Positions 1 through 7,805 of a stretch of DNA of 16,323 nucleotides are shown here, one piece after another. Location of the stretch: NCBI GenBank assembly GCA_958413095.1, contig CATYUF010000039.1:1-16323 (forward strand), given 5' to 3'. Origin of the DNA: an uncultured Clostridium sp. (lineage in GTDB: Bacteria; Bacillota; Clostridia; TANB77; CAG-508). The notes beneath the pieces are model-generated. The model saw only the letters and a list, made by a program, of their open reading frames with translations. It was not told where the DNA came from and did not search any database. The position numbers and the translations under genes were made by a program. Numbering within the stretch: position 1 is the first letter of the stretch; the number at the start of each line of letters is the position of its first letter.

Positions 1-1284
1 GTGAATAGAATTATTCAAAATAACTTTAAATGTTTGAATCATAATGAATGTCATTCAACATATTTTAAAGAGAATTTTATAGATAAAAGCTTTTCAATAA
101 ATGAAGAGGTAATAGAGGATAAAGTAATTTATTTAGCATGGCAGAAAATTTTCAAGAGATATATGAAAACATATAATATAAAAATCAAAGATTTAGATAA
201 TATACATGTGTATGAAGAAGATGAGAAAGGAATTATATATAAAGCTTTAGAATTATCACTTTCGCAAATTAATGGCTCTATGACTTGTAACTACTTTACA
301 GATGATTTTGAAATATATGGAGATTATAAGGGATATCAATTTAATTTGTATGATAAGTATGATGAAAGAGCCGAAATATATTATCCAGTAGCTGTTTTTA
401 ATCAAGATATAGAAAATTTAGATAATAAGACTTTGAAAAAAATAGTAATTCCCGAGAAAAAGAATATAAAATGGGTGAAAGATAGTGAATTAAGCTTAAA
501 TAATGTAAAGAAAATTATAGAACCTATAACATATAAAAACGAAAAATATTACATGTTATATGGAAGTGTAAGATTAGATGAAAAATCAAATGATGAATAT
601 GGTAATAGTTGGATTGATACGTATATAGTAAATCTTGCAATAGATGAAGATTACAATTTATGTGGTGTTAGTGATGAAGATAGAAAATATACAATAGAGA
701 CTAATAATTATAGAGGAAATTTAGAAGACTATAAAAGTAAAAGTTATAAAATGTCAACTAGTTTATATAGTTCAAACGATTTTAGTAACGTATATGTAAC
801 AACAGATTTTAATTTGCCACCAGCGATAATAATAAAAGAATTTGATTTACATTACAATAAATTTTCTTCTTCATGGAATGATGTTAATGAAGAAAAAATC
901 ATATTGGTTAATAATAATGAAGGAATGTGGTATAGAAAAGGATGTTCTGGTACTTTATATATAAAGAAAAAATATTATGATATATTAATAAAAAAACATA
1001 ATTATAAATATTTTTGTTTTACAGAGAAATACCATCCTAAAACCGGATATTGTGAAGATTCGGCACTTCAAATTCAAATTAATTCTGATGGTAGCATTGA
1101 AAAATATAAACATTATAAAAGTCATAAACATCTTTCTAGACAGCAAAATGCAGAGTGCAAGAAATGTATAGTATATAAAAAAGAAAAGGAAGATGAGAAA
1201 AAATGGAAAAATAATAAATTCTATGATTTATTAATAGAGGATATTAAAGAAATTTGGGATGATTACGATAAAAATGATAATTAG
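1..1284 (+). CDS. Hypothetical protein, 427 aa, possibly 5'-partial
   Basis: I do not recognise this protein. The frame is open from the first base of the window (GTG) to a TAG at 1282-1284, so the true start may lie outside the window and no ribosome binding site can be checked. The protein is hydrophilic, rich in Asn, Lys, Tyr and Glu, and shows no signal peptide or membrane segment, so it is probably cytosolic. Near the C-terminus there is a Cys-x-x-Cys pair (AECKKC, about residues 386-390) after a His/Lys-rich stretch (HYKSHKHLSRQQ), which could be a small metal-binding site. The last ~35 residues are a highly charged helical tail. The next gene, a SWIM zinc-finger protein, has its own promoter, so co-transcription is not implied. 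Codon use matches the neighbours. Confidence is high that it is coding, but none on function. Confidence 0.75.
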   Translation: MNRIIQNNFKCLNHNECHSTYFKENFIDKSFSINEEVIEDKVIYLAWQKIFKRYMKTYNIKIKDLDNIHVYEEDEKGIIYKALELSLSQINGSMTCNYFTDDFEIYGDYKGYQFNLYDKYDERAEIYYPVAVFNQDIENLDNKTLKKIVIPEKKNIKWVKDSELSLNNVKKIIEPITYKNEKYYMLYGSVRLDEKSNDEYGNSWIDTYIVNLAIDEDYNLCGVSDEDRKYTIETNNYRGNLEDYKSKSYKMSTSLYSSNDFSNVYVTTDFNLPPAIIIKEFDLHYNKFSSSWNDVNEEKIILVNNNEGMWYRKGCSGTLYIKKKYYDILIKKHNYKYFCFTEKYHPKTGYCEDSALQIQINSDGSIEKYKHYKSHKHLSRQQNAECKKCIVYKKEKEDEKKWKNNKFYDLLIEDIKEIWDDYDKNDN

Positions 1285-1477
1285 GAATCAGTATAAAGAT
1301 ATGAAATTTATTCTAAATAGTATTTAACGTAATAGAATCAATGCTTTTAAGTATTTTAAATGTTTATATATGTTGTAATTATTGAAAAATTAAGATTTTT
1401 ATTAAAGGTTTTTTAAAAAATTTTTATGTCTTTATCCTGACTGAAGGATTATTTTGCTTTTTAAAAATTAATAAACA
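1285..1477. other. Intergenic region, no gene seen
   Basis: This AT-rich gap separates the 427-aa gene from the SWIM gene. No frame looks coding. A small hairpin (ATCCT at 1434-1438, six-base loop, AGGAT at 1445-1449) followed by a T-rich stretch could be a weak terminator for the upstream gene. The promoter of the SWIM gene follows immediately. Confidence 0.5.
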
Positions 1478-1486
1478 TGTTATAAT
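1478..1486 (+). promoter_or_regulatory. Extended -10 promoter of the SWIM gene
   Basis: TGTTATAAT (1478-1486) is a perfect -10 hexamer with a TGn extension, 30 nt before the start codon at 1517. No good -35 hexamer lies 16-18 nt upstream, which is typical of extended -10 promoters. An AGGAG ribosome binding site at 1506-1510 follows. Confidence 0.55.
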
Positions 1487-1516
1487 ATCTATGCATACAA
1501 ATAAAAGGAGAAGAAA

Positions 1517-3088
1517 ATGAGTATTTTAAATAGTGCAAGTATTAAATCTGTTTATAGGGGATATGATTATTATAAAAATGGGAATGTAATCTCTTATATA
1601 CAATTATCTGATTTTGAGTATGAAGGAGAAGTTCAGGGAACAAATAAAGAACCATATTATGTAATGATAAATACGAAACATCCTAAAAGTTCATTTTGTG
1701 ATTGTCCATTTGCTAATGGCAATACTATATGTAAACATATGGTAGCTTTGTTTTTTGCTGTTTCACCAGAGGATTTTAAAGATTATGAAGATTGGTCAGA
1801 AAATGACTATGAAGATGAGTATGAGGAAGATGAAGAGGATTACTATGATGAATATGATAGATATGAAAATTATAATAGATATAAAAGTGATTTTATAAAA
1901 CCAATTTTCTTTGATGAAATTTTATCAAATTTTGTAAATAATCTTTCAGAAGAAAAATTAAAAGATATTTTAATAAATGAACTAAAAAAGGATGAAGAAT
2001 ATACATTTAATAATTATTTAAAGAAAGAATTCAAAAAATATTCTTCTGATAAAAATAATATTCTTGCTATTTTGGATAAACTTAATAGAAGTTTTTATAA
2101 AATATCACATGATTACGATTATAATTATAAAGATTATTCAATAAATTTTCTAACAGAAAATGAAAAAGAAAAAATATCAAATGCATATATTAATGATAAT
2201 GAGATGAAAGTGAAAATAGATAAGATATTTCTAAATCCTGAAATTGCAGCATATAACGATTATAAATGGTTTGCTATATTTTATAAAAATCATAATTCTA
2301 AAAAGAATATTGAAGCATATATTAGAAAATTAGACTCATTTTTTAATACTTTAAAACATTATAGTATAAGAAATACAGTTCCTAAATCTAATGTGTTAAT
2401 TACAATTTATTTATTAAGTGATTTAAATATAGAAGAAATAGCAAAATTACTTGTCAAAAATTGTAAATATACAGAATATGTTAATTATATTATAGAAAAT
2501 ACAAAAGATGTTAATAAATTGTATAAAGAATTTGATAAAGTGATAGAAAATGAAAAATATATAAATAAAGAATACATAGCAAAAATATATTATAATTTTT
2601 ATTTAGAATTATTAGATGATGAAATATATAACAATTATCTTTATTATGATTTTTTATATAGTAAAGATATTAGTAATTTAATAAAACTAAAAGGTACATG
2701 TGAATTTGATAATTATATAAATAAAATGCTGAAGAATGTAAAAGATGTAATAATATTAGAAAAAATTTATTTATTTTTGAATGATAAAGAAAAATTATTT
2801 AAGTTATTATTTAAACAAGAAAACGAATATAGACTTATGGCAAATATTGAAAATCTAAAAGATAAGTATAATGATAAATTATTAAAATATTTAAAAAATC
2901 GTTTTTATGAAGTAGTAGCAATTGAAAAGAGTAGAAGTAATTATAAAAAGGTAGCTACTTATGTTGAGGCAATATCTAGACTTAATGATGGAAAAAGATT
3001 TGTAAATGAATTAATTACTGAACTTAGAAATTCAGAATATTCTAAAAGAATAGCTTTATTTGATGAGATAAATAAAGTTATAAAATAA
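1517..3088 (+). CDS. SWIM zinc-finger domain protein
   Basis: The protein is 523 aa. The N-terminus carries a SWIM zinc finger of pattern CxC...CxH: Cys61, Cys63, Cys72 and His74 in CDCPFANGNTICKH. Before it is the usual SWIM lead-in (YRGYDYYKNGNV, then a beta-rich stretch ending in Ser-x-CxC). SWIM domains bind DNA or protein partners; in bacteria they occur with SNF2 helicases and as stand-alone proteins of unknown role. Residues ~89-120 form an extremely acidic, Tyr-rich linker. The remaining ~400 residues look alpha-helical, rich in Lys, Asn and Tyr, and resemble a repeat-like helical scaffold; no catalytic motif is visible. There is no signal peptide or membrane helix. The start is supported by AGGAG six bases upstream and an extended -10 promoter. 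The zinc-finger call is firm; the role is unknown. Confidence 0.8.
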   Translation: MSILNSASIKSVYRGYDYYKNGNVISYIQLSDFEYEGEVQGTNKEPYYVMINTKHPKSSFCDCPFANGNTICKHMVALFFAVSPEDFKDYEDWSENDYEDEYEEDEEDYYDEYDRYENYNRYKSDFIKPIFFDEILSNFVNNLSEEKLKDILINELKKDEEYTFNNYLKKEFKKYSSDKNNILAILDKLNRSFYKISHDYDYNYKDYSINFLTENEKEKISNAYINDNEMKVKIDKIFLNPEIAAYNDYKWFAIFYKNHNSKKNIEAYIRKLDSFFNTLKHYSIRNTVPKSNVLITIYLLSDLNIEEIAKLLVKNCKYTEYVNYIIENTKDVNKLYKEFDKVIENEKYINKEYIAKIYYNFYLELLDDEIYNNYLYYDFLYSKDISNLIKLKGTCEFDNYINKMLKNVKDVIILEKIYLFLNDKEKLFKLLFKQENEYRLMANIENLKDKYNDKLLKYLKNRFYEVVAIEKSRSNYKKVATYVEAISRLNDGKRFVNELITELRNSEYSKRIALFDEINKVIK

Positions 3089-3142
3089 ATCGATATAACT
3101 AAAAAATATATATTTTCTGCAGAGAACACTTCAGAGTTTATA

Positions 3143-3193
3143 AATAAAGTGAGCAAAGTGAAAAATTATAAAATTCAAATTGCCCACTTTATT
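3143..3193. terminator. Bidirectional rho-independent terminator
   Basis: AATAAAGTGAGCAA (3143-3156) and TTGCCCACTTTATT (3180-3193) form a 14-bp stem with one non-pairing position on the plus strand, which becomes a G-U pair on the minus strand. T-rich runs flank it on both sides. It lies between the convergent SWIM gene and the minus-strand gene ending at 3210, so it can serve both. Confidence 0.7.
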
Positions 3194-3209
3194 TTATATG
3201 TTATGAATT

Positions 3210-3524
3210 TTAAGCGTTAGCAATAAATTTAATAACATCATTAATTCCAGTCATATAATATTTCTCATTCCAATAAACACAATGATTTAGAAGTTCCTCT
3301 CTAAAATCATCAAGAATATCAGAAACATAATCAGAATCCTTGTCTGGAATAACATCAAGAATCTTCTCGCAAAAAGTATCATAATTAAGAGCATGTTTTC
3401 TATCTTCATCAGTCAAATTACTTTCTAATTTTTCAAATCTAAATTCCATCCAATCTTGTAATAATTCATCATTATTATCATCTTTATTCATATTATTAAA
3501 ACAACAAAAACATTTTTTATTCAT
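3210..3524 (-). CDS. Small acidic hypothetical protein, 104 aa
   Basis: I do not recognise this protein. The start at 3524 is chosen because GGAGG (plus-strand CCTCC at 3533-3537) sits eight bases upstream; a longer frame from 3578 would place this site inside the coding region. The N-terminus has three close cysteines (MNKKCFCCFNN), followed by an acidic Asn/Asp stretch and a mostly helical body with many Asp, Glu and Leu. The C-terminus ends in NEKYYMTGINDVIKFIANA. Cysteines also occur near residue 52 and in the NHCVYWNE segment. No signal peptide or membrane segment is visible. The gene is convergent with the SWIM gene and shares its terminator. It lies next to decayed DNA, so it may be part of a mobile or remnant region. 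Confidence 0.65.
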   Translation of the reverse strand: MNKKCFCCFNNMNKDDNNDELLQDWMEFRFEKLESNLTDEDRKHALNYDTFCEKILDVIPDKDSDYVSDILDDFREELLNHCVYWNEKYYMTGINDVIKFIANA

Positions 3525-3540
3525 AATCAAAACCTCCATA

Positions 3541-3880
3541 AATTTATTAAAATAATTGGGCTCAAAATGGGCACACAACCCACCAAAAATAACCCCAAAT
3601 CACATAAATTTACAAAGTTAAAAAATTGAGCACACCAAATATACCAACAAATACAGTTCAAAACCAGATTTACCAATACTTTACGAGCTTTACTCATAAC
3701 CCGAAGGCTGTAAGTCATACTCTTACCAAATGTCAACAGTTTAATGAAAATACCGTAGTACAAAAATAATATTCATGTTATGATGAATATCAACTGTGCT
3801 ATACAAAGTTCTAACAATGAATTTATTAGAATCATACACAGGAAGTTAGATAATTTGGGAAAAGGAGAGAGAGATGATAT
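3541..3880. other. Non-coding region with inverted repeats
   Basis: No convincing gene is seen. A 78-codon open frame on the minus strand (3527-3763) has no supported start and runs over the ribosome binding site of the gene at 3524. The part from about 3590 to 3740 is less AT-rich than its surroundings and has short self-complementary stretches, for example GTAAG/CTTAC around a seven-base loop in the 3710-3725 area. A perfect 8-bp inverted repeat with a 6-base loop lies at 3769-3790. Confidence 0.4.
3769..3790. repeat. Perfect 8-bp inverted repeat
   Basis: ATATTCAT, six bases, then ATGAATAT. An outer pair, ACAGTT near 3735 and AACTGT at 3792-3797, is also complementary. It lies ~90 bp before the start of the NUDIX remnant and could be an operator or a hairpin. 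There is no direct evidence for either. Confidence 0.4.
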
Positions 3881-4113
3881 ATGGATGCAACGATTGATGT
3901 AGATAATTATAAGTTAAATGTAAGAGTAGAAAGAGTAATTTGCATAAAGACAAAATTCTGGTTCATAAAAATATTATTTTTGACTACTATGAATTAATTG
4001 GAGAAAGTGTGGAAATAAGAGAAAATTCAATAGACTGCATAAAAATATCATCAGAATTTAAAGAAATACTACTAAGGGAAAATGAAGAAATATACACAGA
4101 TAGTTTCGTTTAA
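3881..4113 (+). pseudogene. Degenerate NUDIX hydrolase fragment
   Basis: The ATG at 3881 has GGAGAG 11 bases upstream. The first ~23 codons read like the opening strand of a small NUDIX hydrolase (MDATIDVDNYKLNVRVERVICI). The frame then breaks near 3947-3949 and continues one frame over, from GAC at 3949 to TAA at 4111-4113: DKILVHKN, then YYELIGESVEIRENSIDC. Aligned by eye to a NUDIX box (GGRVEIGENSIDCIKREFKEEL), the box is recognisable. However, its second Gly, the REUxEE core and the spacing are damaged (CIKISSEFKEIL). The usual C-terminal part is missing or unrecognisable. This differs from the frame breaks further on: no CGG is involved, and the active-site residues themselves are lost. 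I infer a dead gene. Confidence 0.55.
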
Positions 4114-4201
4114 AAAAAATTATGGTTGTCGATTAGGAAATGTAGAAATGTTTAAGAACCAAGAGAAACTTCTCATGCAAATCAGTACATTTAGACAAAG
4201 T

Positions 4202-4288
4202 TTAAGTATATTTGAAATCTGTAGGTATAGTTTTTTCGATATAAGAATAGTCTCCATTATATAGGGATAGTCTAGCCTTTGGATTCAT
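4202..4288 (-). other. Short ORF with good ribosome binding site, possible gene remnant
   Basis: A 28-codon frame opens at 4288 with GGAG (plus-strand CTCC at 4297-4300) eight bases upstream and reads MNPKARLSLYNGDYSYIEK before a stop at 4202-4204. It looks like the first residues of a longer protein rather than a random frame, but nothing recognisable follows in any frame. It may be the truncated 5' end of a lost gene or a small peptide. Confidence 0.25.
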
Positions 4289-4344
4289 ATTATCATCTCC
4301 AGTTTGTTGAGTATTTAAGCTTAAAAATCAATAAAATTCAAGAT

Positions 4345-4373
4345 TTGACAAAAATAGGTATATATTGTAAAAA
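4345..4373 (+). promoter_or_regulatory. Putative sigma-A promoter of the 249-aa gene
   Basis: A perfect -35 TTGACA (4345-4350) is followed after 17 bp by TAAAAA (4368-4373), a 4/6 match to the -10 consensus. It lies about 64 bp before the start at 4437. The -35 is strong, the -10 only fair. Confidence 0.5.
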
Positions 4374-4396
4374 TTTGTTGTTAGGTAATTCGAAAT

Positions 4397-4411
4397 ATGA
4401 TAAAATATCAT
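4397..4411. repeat. Palindrome ATGATA-AAA-TATCAT, possible operator
   Basis: Six-base perfect arms around three bases, just downstream of the putative promoter and 14 bp before the AGGAGG site. The position suits a repressor site or short leader hairpin for the methylase cassette. No regulator gene is visible nearby, so this is only a suggestion. Confidence 0.3.
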
Positions 4412-4436
4412 CAAAATAAAATATAGGAGGCAAAAT

Positions 4437-5186
4437 ATGATTACAAAGGTTCAAAAAGGACATGCAGATGAAGTAAAAAGAAAAAGAATAATGAGAATTA
4501 AAGAAGCAATAAATTTTGAAATTGGAACAAAGGAAGAGCCAAAAGTACATTTAATTGGAATGGCTAATGATAGTAAAGTTTATTTTAAAAAGCCAGGAAA
4601 GGAATATTTTAGAGAAAATAAAAGAAATGTGAATGATATGACACCATATGTGGGTGATTTATATGATAGATATTCATTTGGAGATATATGGAAAGATATG
4701 CTAAATTTGTCTGTTAGGATTAGTAAGGATTCATATAAACAATTAAATGTTTTATTATATAGGTTAGCATATTTGATGGATTGTGAAGAAGTAGACGGTA
4801 AAATTAGATATAATCCAACAGGTGAAGTATACGCTTTTATAAAAAACATACAGGAAGAAATAGATTCTAAAGAGTATGAGTTTAAAGTATTAGAATTTTT
4901 GAATTTTATAGATGTTTTAAGTTGGAATGAAGATGTTAAATATCAAGCAGACTGTACATTCGAAAAACCCAAAGTAGGTAGAATAAATACAATATTAAGT
5001 TTAATTTCTATTCCTTTAATTTTTAAAGAATTTGTTGATTTAGTTATAGAAAAGAAAGATTATTTACATGAATTAGATTATTCTTTACTTATAGATGTAG
5101 CCCAAAACTTTTCTAGAACTAGAGGTGTTCAGCCAATGTCTAATAAAAAATTAATAGAATATCTAAAACCATACATAAGTGAATAA
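4437..5186 (+). CDS. Unrecognised protein of the C5-methylase cassette, 249 aa
   Basis: I do not recognise the family. The start has AGGAGG (4425-4430) six bases upstream. The protein is basic at the N-terminus (KGHADEVKRKRIMRIKEAINFEIG), then mixed, with a helical C-terminal half (SLISIPLIFKEFVDLVIEKKDYL) and no signal peptide or membrane segment. I see no clear PD-(D/E)xK, HNH, GIY-YIG or phospholipase-D nuclease motif and no helix-turn-helix. It lies 136 bp upstream of the C5 methyltransferase on the same strand. In compact type II systems that position is typical of the restriction enzyme or a specificity partner, so a divergent restriction endonuclease is the leading guess. It may also be a methylase helper. 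Function is inferred from position only. Confidence 0.7.
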   Translation: MITKVQKGHADEVKRKRIMRIKEAINFEIGTKEEPKVHLIGMANDSKVYFKKPGKEYFRENKRNVNDMTPYVGDLYDRYSFGDIWKDMLNLSVRISKDSYKQLNVLLYRLAYLMDCEEVDGKIRYNPTGEVYAFIKNIQEEIDSKEYEFKVLEFLNFIDVLSWNEDVKYQADCTFEKPKVGRINTILSLISIPLIFKEFVDLVIEKKDYLHELDYSLLIDVAQNFSRTRGVQPMSNKKLIEYLKPYISE

Positions 5187-5260
5187 AATAAAAAAAGTAA
5201 ACACTTGATAACAAATAAATATTTACATATAAATTGTTTTAACAAATTTCCAAATTGATC

Positions 5261-5289
5261 TTTACAAAGTAGAAAAAATATTATAAAAT
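5261..5289 (+). promoter_or_regulatory. Sigma-A promoter of the C5 methyltransferase
   Basis: TTTACA (5261-5266), a 17-bp spacer and TAAAAT (5284-5289) give 5/6 matches to each hexamer, 33 bp before the start at 5323. AAGGAG at 5307-5312 is the ribosome binding site. Confidence 0.6.
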
Positions 5290-5322
5290 AGTTACAATAA
5301 AACAAAAAGGAGTAATGCATAA

Positions 5323-6520
5323 ATGATAGATAAAACAGTTTGCGAATTATTTGCAGGAGTTGGTGGATTTAGATTAGGGTTAGAAAAAGAAAATCCAGAA
5401 TGGAATACTGTATGGGCTAACCAATGGGAACCTGGAAAGAAAAATCAATATGCTTTCGATTGCTATGTATCACACTTTGGAAAAAGTGATAATTATGTAA
5501 ATGAAGACATCGCAAGTATAGATAAAAATATTATACCAGAACATAATTTACTAGTAGGAGGATTTCCTTGTCAAGATTATTCTGTAGCAAGAACGGGTGC
5601 TGAAGGAATAAATGGAAAAAAAGGAGTTTTATGGTGGCAGATTAGAGATATTCTAGAAACAAAAAAACCTAAATTTGTGTTATTAGAAAATGTAGATAGA
5701 TTGTTAAAATCACCAACAAAACAAAGAGGAAGAGATTTTGGGATTATATTAGCATGCTTTAATGACTTGGGATATAGTGTTGAATGGAGAGTAATAAATG
5801 CAGCAGATTATCGGATTTGCTCAGAAAAGAAGAAGAACATTTATATATGCTACTAAAAACAATACCACATACTACAATTTTATAAAAGACAAAAGTTTTG
5901 AAGATATAATTCATAAAGAAGGATTTTTTGCTAAAGAATTTAAGATACAAGATAATACAAAAGGTATATCCAAAGATTTTAAATATAAAGATATATATGA
6001 GGTATCAGATACATTTAAGATGGCATTTGAAAATTCAGGAATTATGAAAGAGGGAAAAATATACACAGAAAAAGTGCAACCTGAATATATAGAACCAACT
6101 AAATTAAGGGAAGTCCTTGAAGAAGATGCAGATAAAAAATATTATGTGGTAGGAAATTTAGATAAATGGGAATATTTAAAAGGACCAAAGAAAATAGAAA
6201 GAACAAGTAAAACCGGATTTAAATATATGTTTTCAGAAGGAGGAATGCTATTCCCTGATGCATTAGATAAACCAGCAAGAACAATGCTAACAAGTGAATC
6301 TAGTGTAAATAGAAGTTCTCATATTATAGAAGATCCAAAGAAAAAAGAATTAAGAATATTAACACCAATGGAAGCAGAAAGAATAAATGGATTTGATGAC
6401 AACTGGACTAATACAGGTATGCCAGAAAAGTTTAGATATTTTTGTATGGGAAATGCGTTAGTAGTTGGGTTAATAGAAAAAATGGGCAAAAGATTAGATG
6501 AAATATTTACAAAAGAATAG
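5323..6520 (+). CDS. DNA (cytosine-5) methyltransferase with one +1 frameshift
   Basis: This enzyme transfers a methyl group from S-adenosylmethionine to cytosine C5 in its target site. Motif I is CELFAGVGGFRLGLE (residues 7-21). Motif IV GGFPCQDYSVA holds the catalytic Cys83, and motif VI is ENV (122-124). Motif VIII should read ADYGFAQKRRR, but the frame breaks inside it. After TAT (5809-5811) one extra C (5812) makes CGG; the 0 frame then stops at 5856, while the +1 frame carries GFAQKRRR and runs to 6520. Motifs IX (LTPMEAERINGF) and X (CMGNALVV) follow the target-recognition region. Skipping the C gives 398 aa, a normal length with all motifs. The same type of break occurs in comM and dprA, so it may be recoding or a systematic error rather than decay. 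If translation simply stops, the product is an inactive 177-aa fragment. The sequence specificity cannot be read. Confidence 0.85.
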
Positions 6521-6543
6521 AGGGCCTAAAATAGGCTCCCTCT
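6519..6543. terminator. Hairpin between converging genes, likely terminator
   Basis: AGAGGGCCT (6519-6527) pairs with AGGCTCCCTCT (6533-6543) with a two-base bulge. Seen from the minus strand it is followed by ATTCTTTT, so it better terminates the minus-strand endonuclease gene ending at 6550. It overlaps the methyltransferase stop codon and may also serve that gene. Confidence 0.55.
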
Positions 6544-6549
6544 AGAAAA

Positions 6550-7725
6550 TTATATACATAAAAATCCTTTACCAGCAGAGATACAAGTATATTTTTTTAA
6601 ATCGGATTTACTAATAACTTTTAAACCAGCATCTTGAATAATAGATGTAAAGTGAGAAAGCATGGAATTATCAAAAAATGTATTGTCTAAATAAATTCCT
6701 TTTAAATTTGGCATAAGACCAACAGTATAAAGAAATATTCCTATTTTAAAAGTAGTATTAATTTGAATAAATTCATCAAAATAATTTAGCATTTTGATAA
6801 TAGTTCCATTTGGATTTTCTATAAATCCAACACCATCTACTGAACCTAAAAGATAAACAGGTGGTTTTGAAGGATTAGAATTATTGTAAGCGTTAATTAA
6901 ATTTTTAATAACAATTGTTTCATTTGATTTATCCACTCCGTACTGTCCAGGATCAGAAGAGTGTATTAAAGATTGAACTAATATTCTGATATTATTATCT
7001 GAATCGAGAATAATAATATCGAAACTATGTATATTATTATTTGATATGTCTTTGTCAGTTATAGTCATTGTACTTAAATTAACATTAGGATCTTTGGATT
7101 CCATAGGATTAATAGCTTTTTGAGAAGGATATATGATTTGATTACATTGACTGAAAATCTTGGCTATTTCTAGTTCTGCACCATGTCCGCGATATTTTGC
7201 TTCTTTTTGCTGTAATTCTTTTGGAGCCATTAAAAATTTAAATAACTTAGAAATATTATCATCATTAGCTTGAGAGAATATATCTAATATATCTAGTAAG
7301 TCTTTTTCTATAAAATATTTTGATATTACATTAGCTATTTCTGTTTTGTATTTGCTATTAGATAAAGCATTTATAAAAAAAGTAGTAGAATGTTTTTTTA
7401 GTTCTGTTTTTTTCTCATTAAAAATATTTTCACCAGATGCTATAACATATCGATTAAATATAAAACTTAATTCTAGATAAAGTCTTTTATCAGACACACC
7501 AACTAATTTTCTGATTTCGTTTAGATAAATGGGAGTTGCAAGGAGTATATTAGAAATAATTTGTTGACTATCTTTTATAGTACTAATTTTAGACTGTATT
7601 TTATATTCTTTAATAAAATTGATTAACATAGTACAAGATTGACTAGAATTAATTTGATTCAATTTATAAATAGGTAATTGATTCTGATTTGAAACACAAT
7701 ACCAAAATTCTTCTATTTTATTCAT
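6550..7725 (-). CDS. Candidate type II restriction endonuclease, 391 aa
   Basis: The start at 7725 is set by GGAGG (plus-strand CCTCC 7733-7737) seven bases upstream; an ATG at 7743 lies before that site and is unlikely. The N-terminal half is helical. Around residue 179 is RGHGAELEIAKIF, then a conserved-looking core SFDIIILDSDNNIRILVQS (234-252) and SDPGQYGVDKSNET (257-270). The pattern Asp in a beta-hairpin, ~15 residues, then a second strand with an acidic or amide residue resembles the PD-(D/E)xK nuclease core, here with Gln251 and Ser252 instead of Glu/Asp and Lys, so the motif is non-canonical. A Glu184 on the helix before it could complete the site. The gene is divergent from, and 100 bp away from, an N6-adenine methyltransferase, the arrangement of many type II systems. 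The call rests on that context plus a loose motif. Confidence 0.55.
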   Translation of the reverse strand: MNKIEEFWYCVSNQNQLPIYKLNQINSSQSCTMLINFIKEYKIQSKISTIKDSQQIISNILLATPIYLNEIRKLVGVSDKRLYLELSFIFNRYVIASGENIFNEKKTELKKHSTTFFINALSNSKYKTEIANVISKYFIEKDLLDILDIFSQANDDNISKLFKFLMAPKELQQKEAKYRGHGAELEIAKIFSQCNQIIYPSQKAINPMESKDPNVNLSTMTITDKDISNNNIHSFDIIILDSDNNIRILVQSLIHSSDPGQYGVDKSNETIVIKNLINAYNNSNPSKPPVYLLGSVDGVGFIENPNGTIIKMLNYFDEFIQINTTFKIGIFLYTVGLMPNLKGIYLDNTFFDNSMLSHFTSIIQDAGLKVISKSDLKKYTCISAGKGFLCI

Positions 7726-7751
7726 TGAAATACCTCCAAACATTTTTTATT

Positions 7752-7760
7752 ATTATAACA
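7752..7760 (-). promoter_or_regulatory. Extended -10 promoter of the endonuclease gene
   Basis: On the minus strand TGTTATAAT is a perfect extended -10. Transcription would begin near 7745, leaving a leader of about 20 nt that just includes the GGAGG site. It lies within the 100-bp divergent region shared with the methyltransferase promoter. Confidence 0.55.
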
Positions 7761-7799
7761 TAAAATATAAAAAATGTATAAAAAATAAAAAAAATATGA

Positions 7800-7805
7800 T
7801 ATAAT
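7800..7805 (+). promoter_or_regulatory. -10 box of the N6-methyltransferase gene
   Basis: TATAAT (7800-7805) lies 20 bp before the start at 7826, with AGGAGG at 7816-7821. No good -35 is visible. The leader would be only ~13-15 nt, barely enough to contain the ribosome binding site. Confidence 0.4.

Noticed and set aside
1021..1070. Two CGG triplets close together in the 427-aa gene
   Set aside because: Both cross codon boundaries (ACC-GGA and TCG-GCA) and the frame is continuous through them, so they are not in-frame CGG codons.
3527..3763. 78-codon hydrophobic open frame on the minus strand
   Set aside because: It has no ribosome binding site at its start and runs through the promoter and ribosome binding site region of the gene starting at 3524. 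The composition looks like chance.
4082..4264. 60-codon plus-strand open frame
   Set aside because: It starts inside the NUDIX remnant, has no ribosome binding site and matches nothing recognisable.
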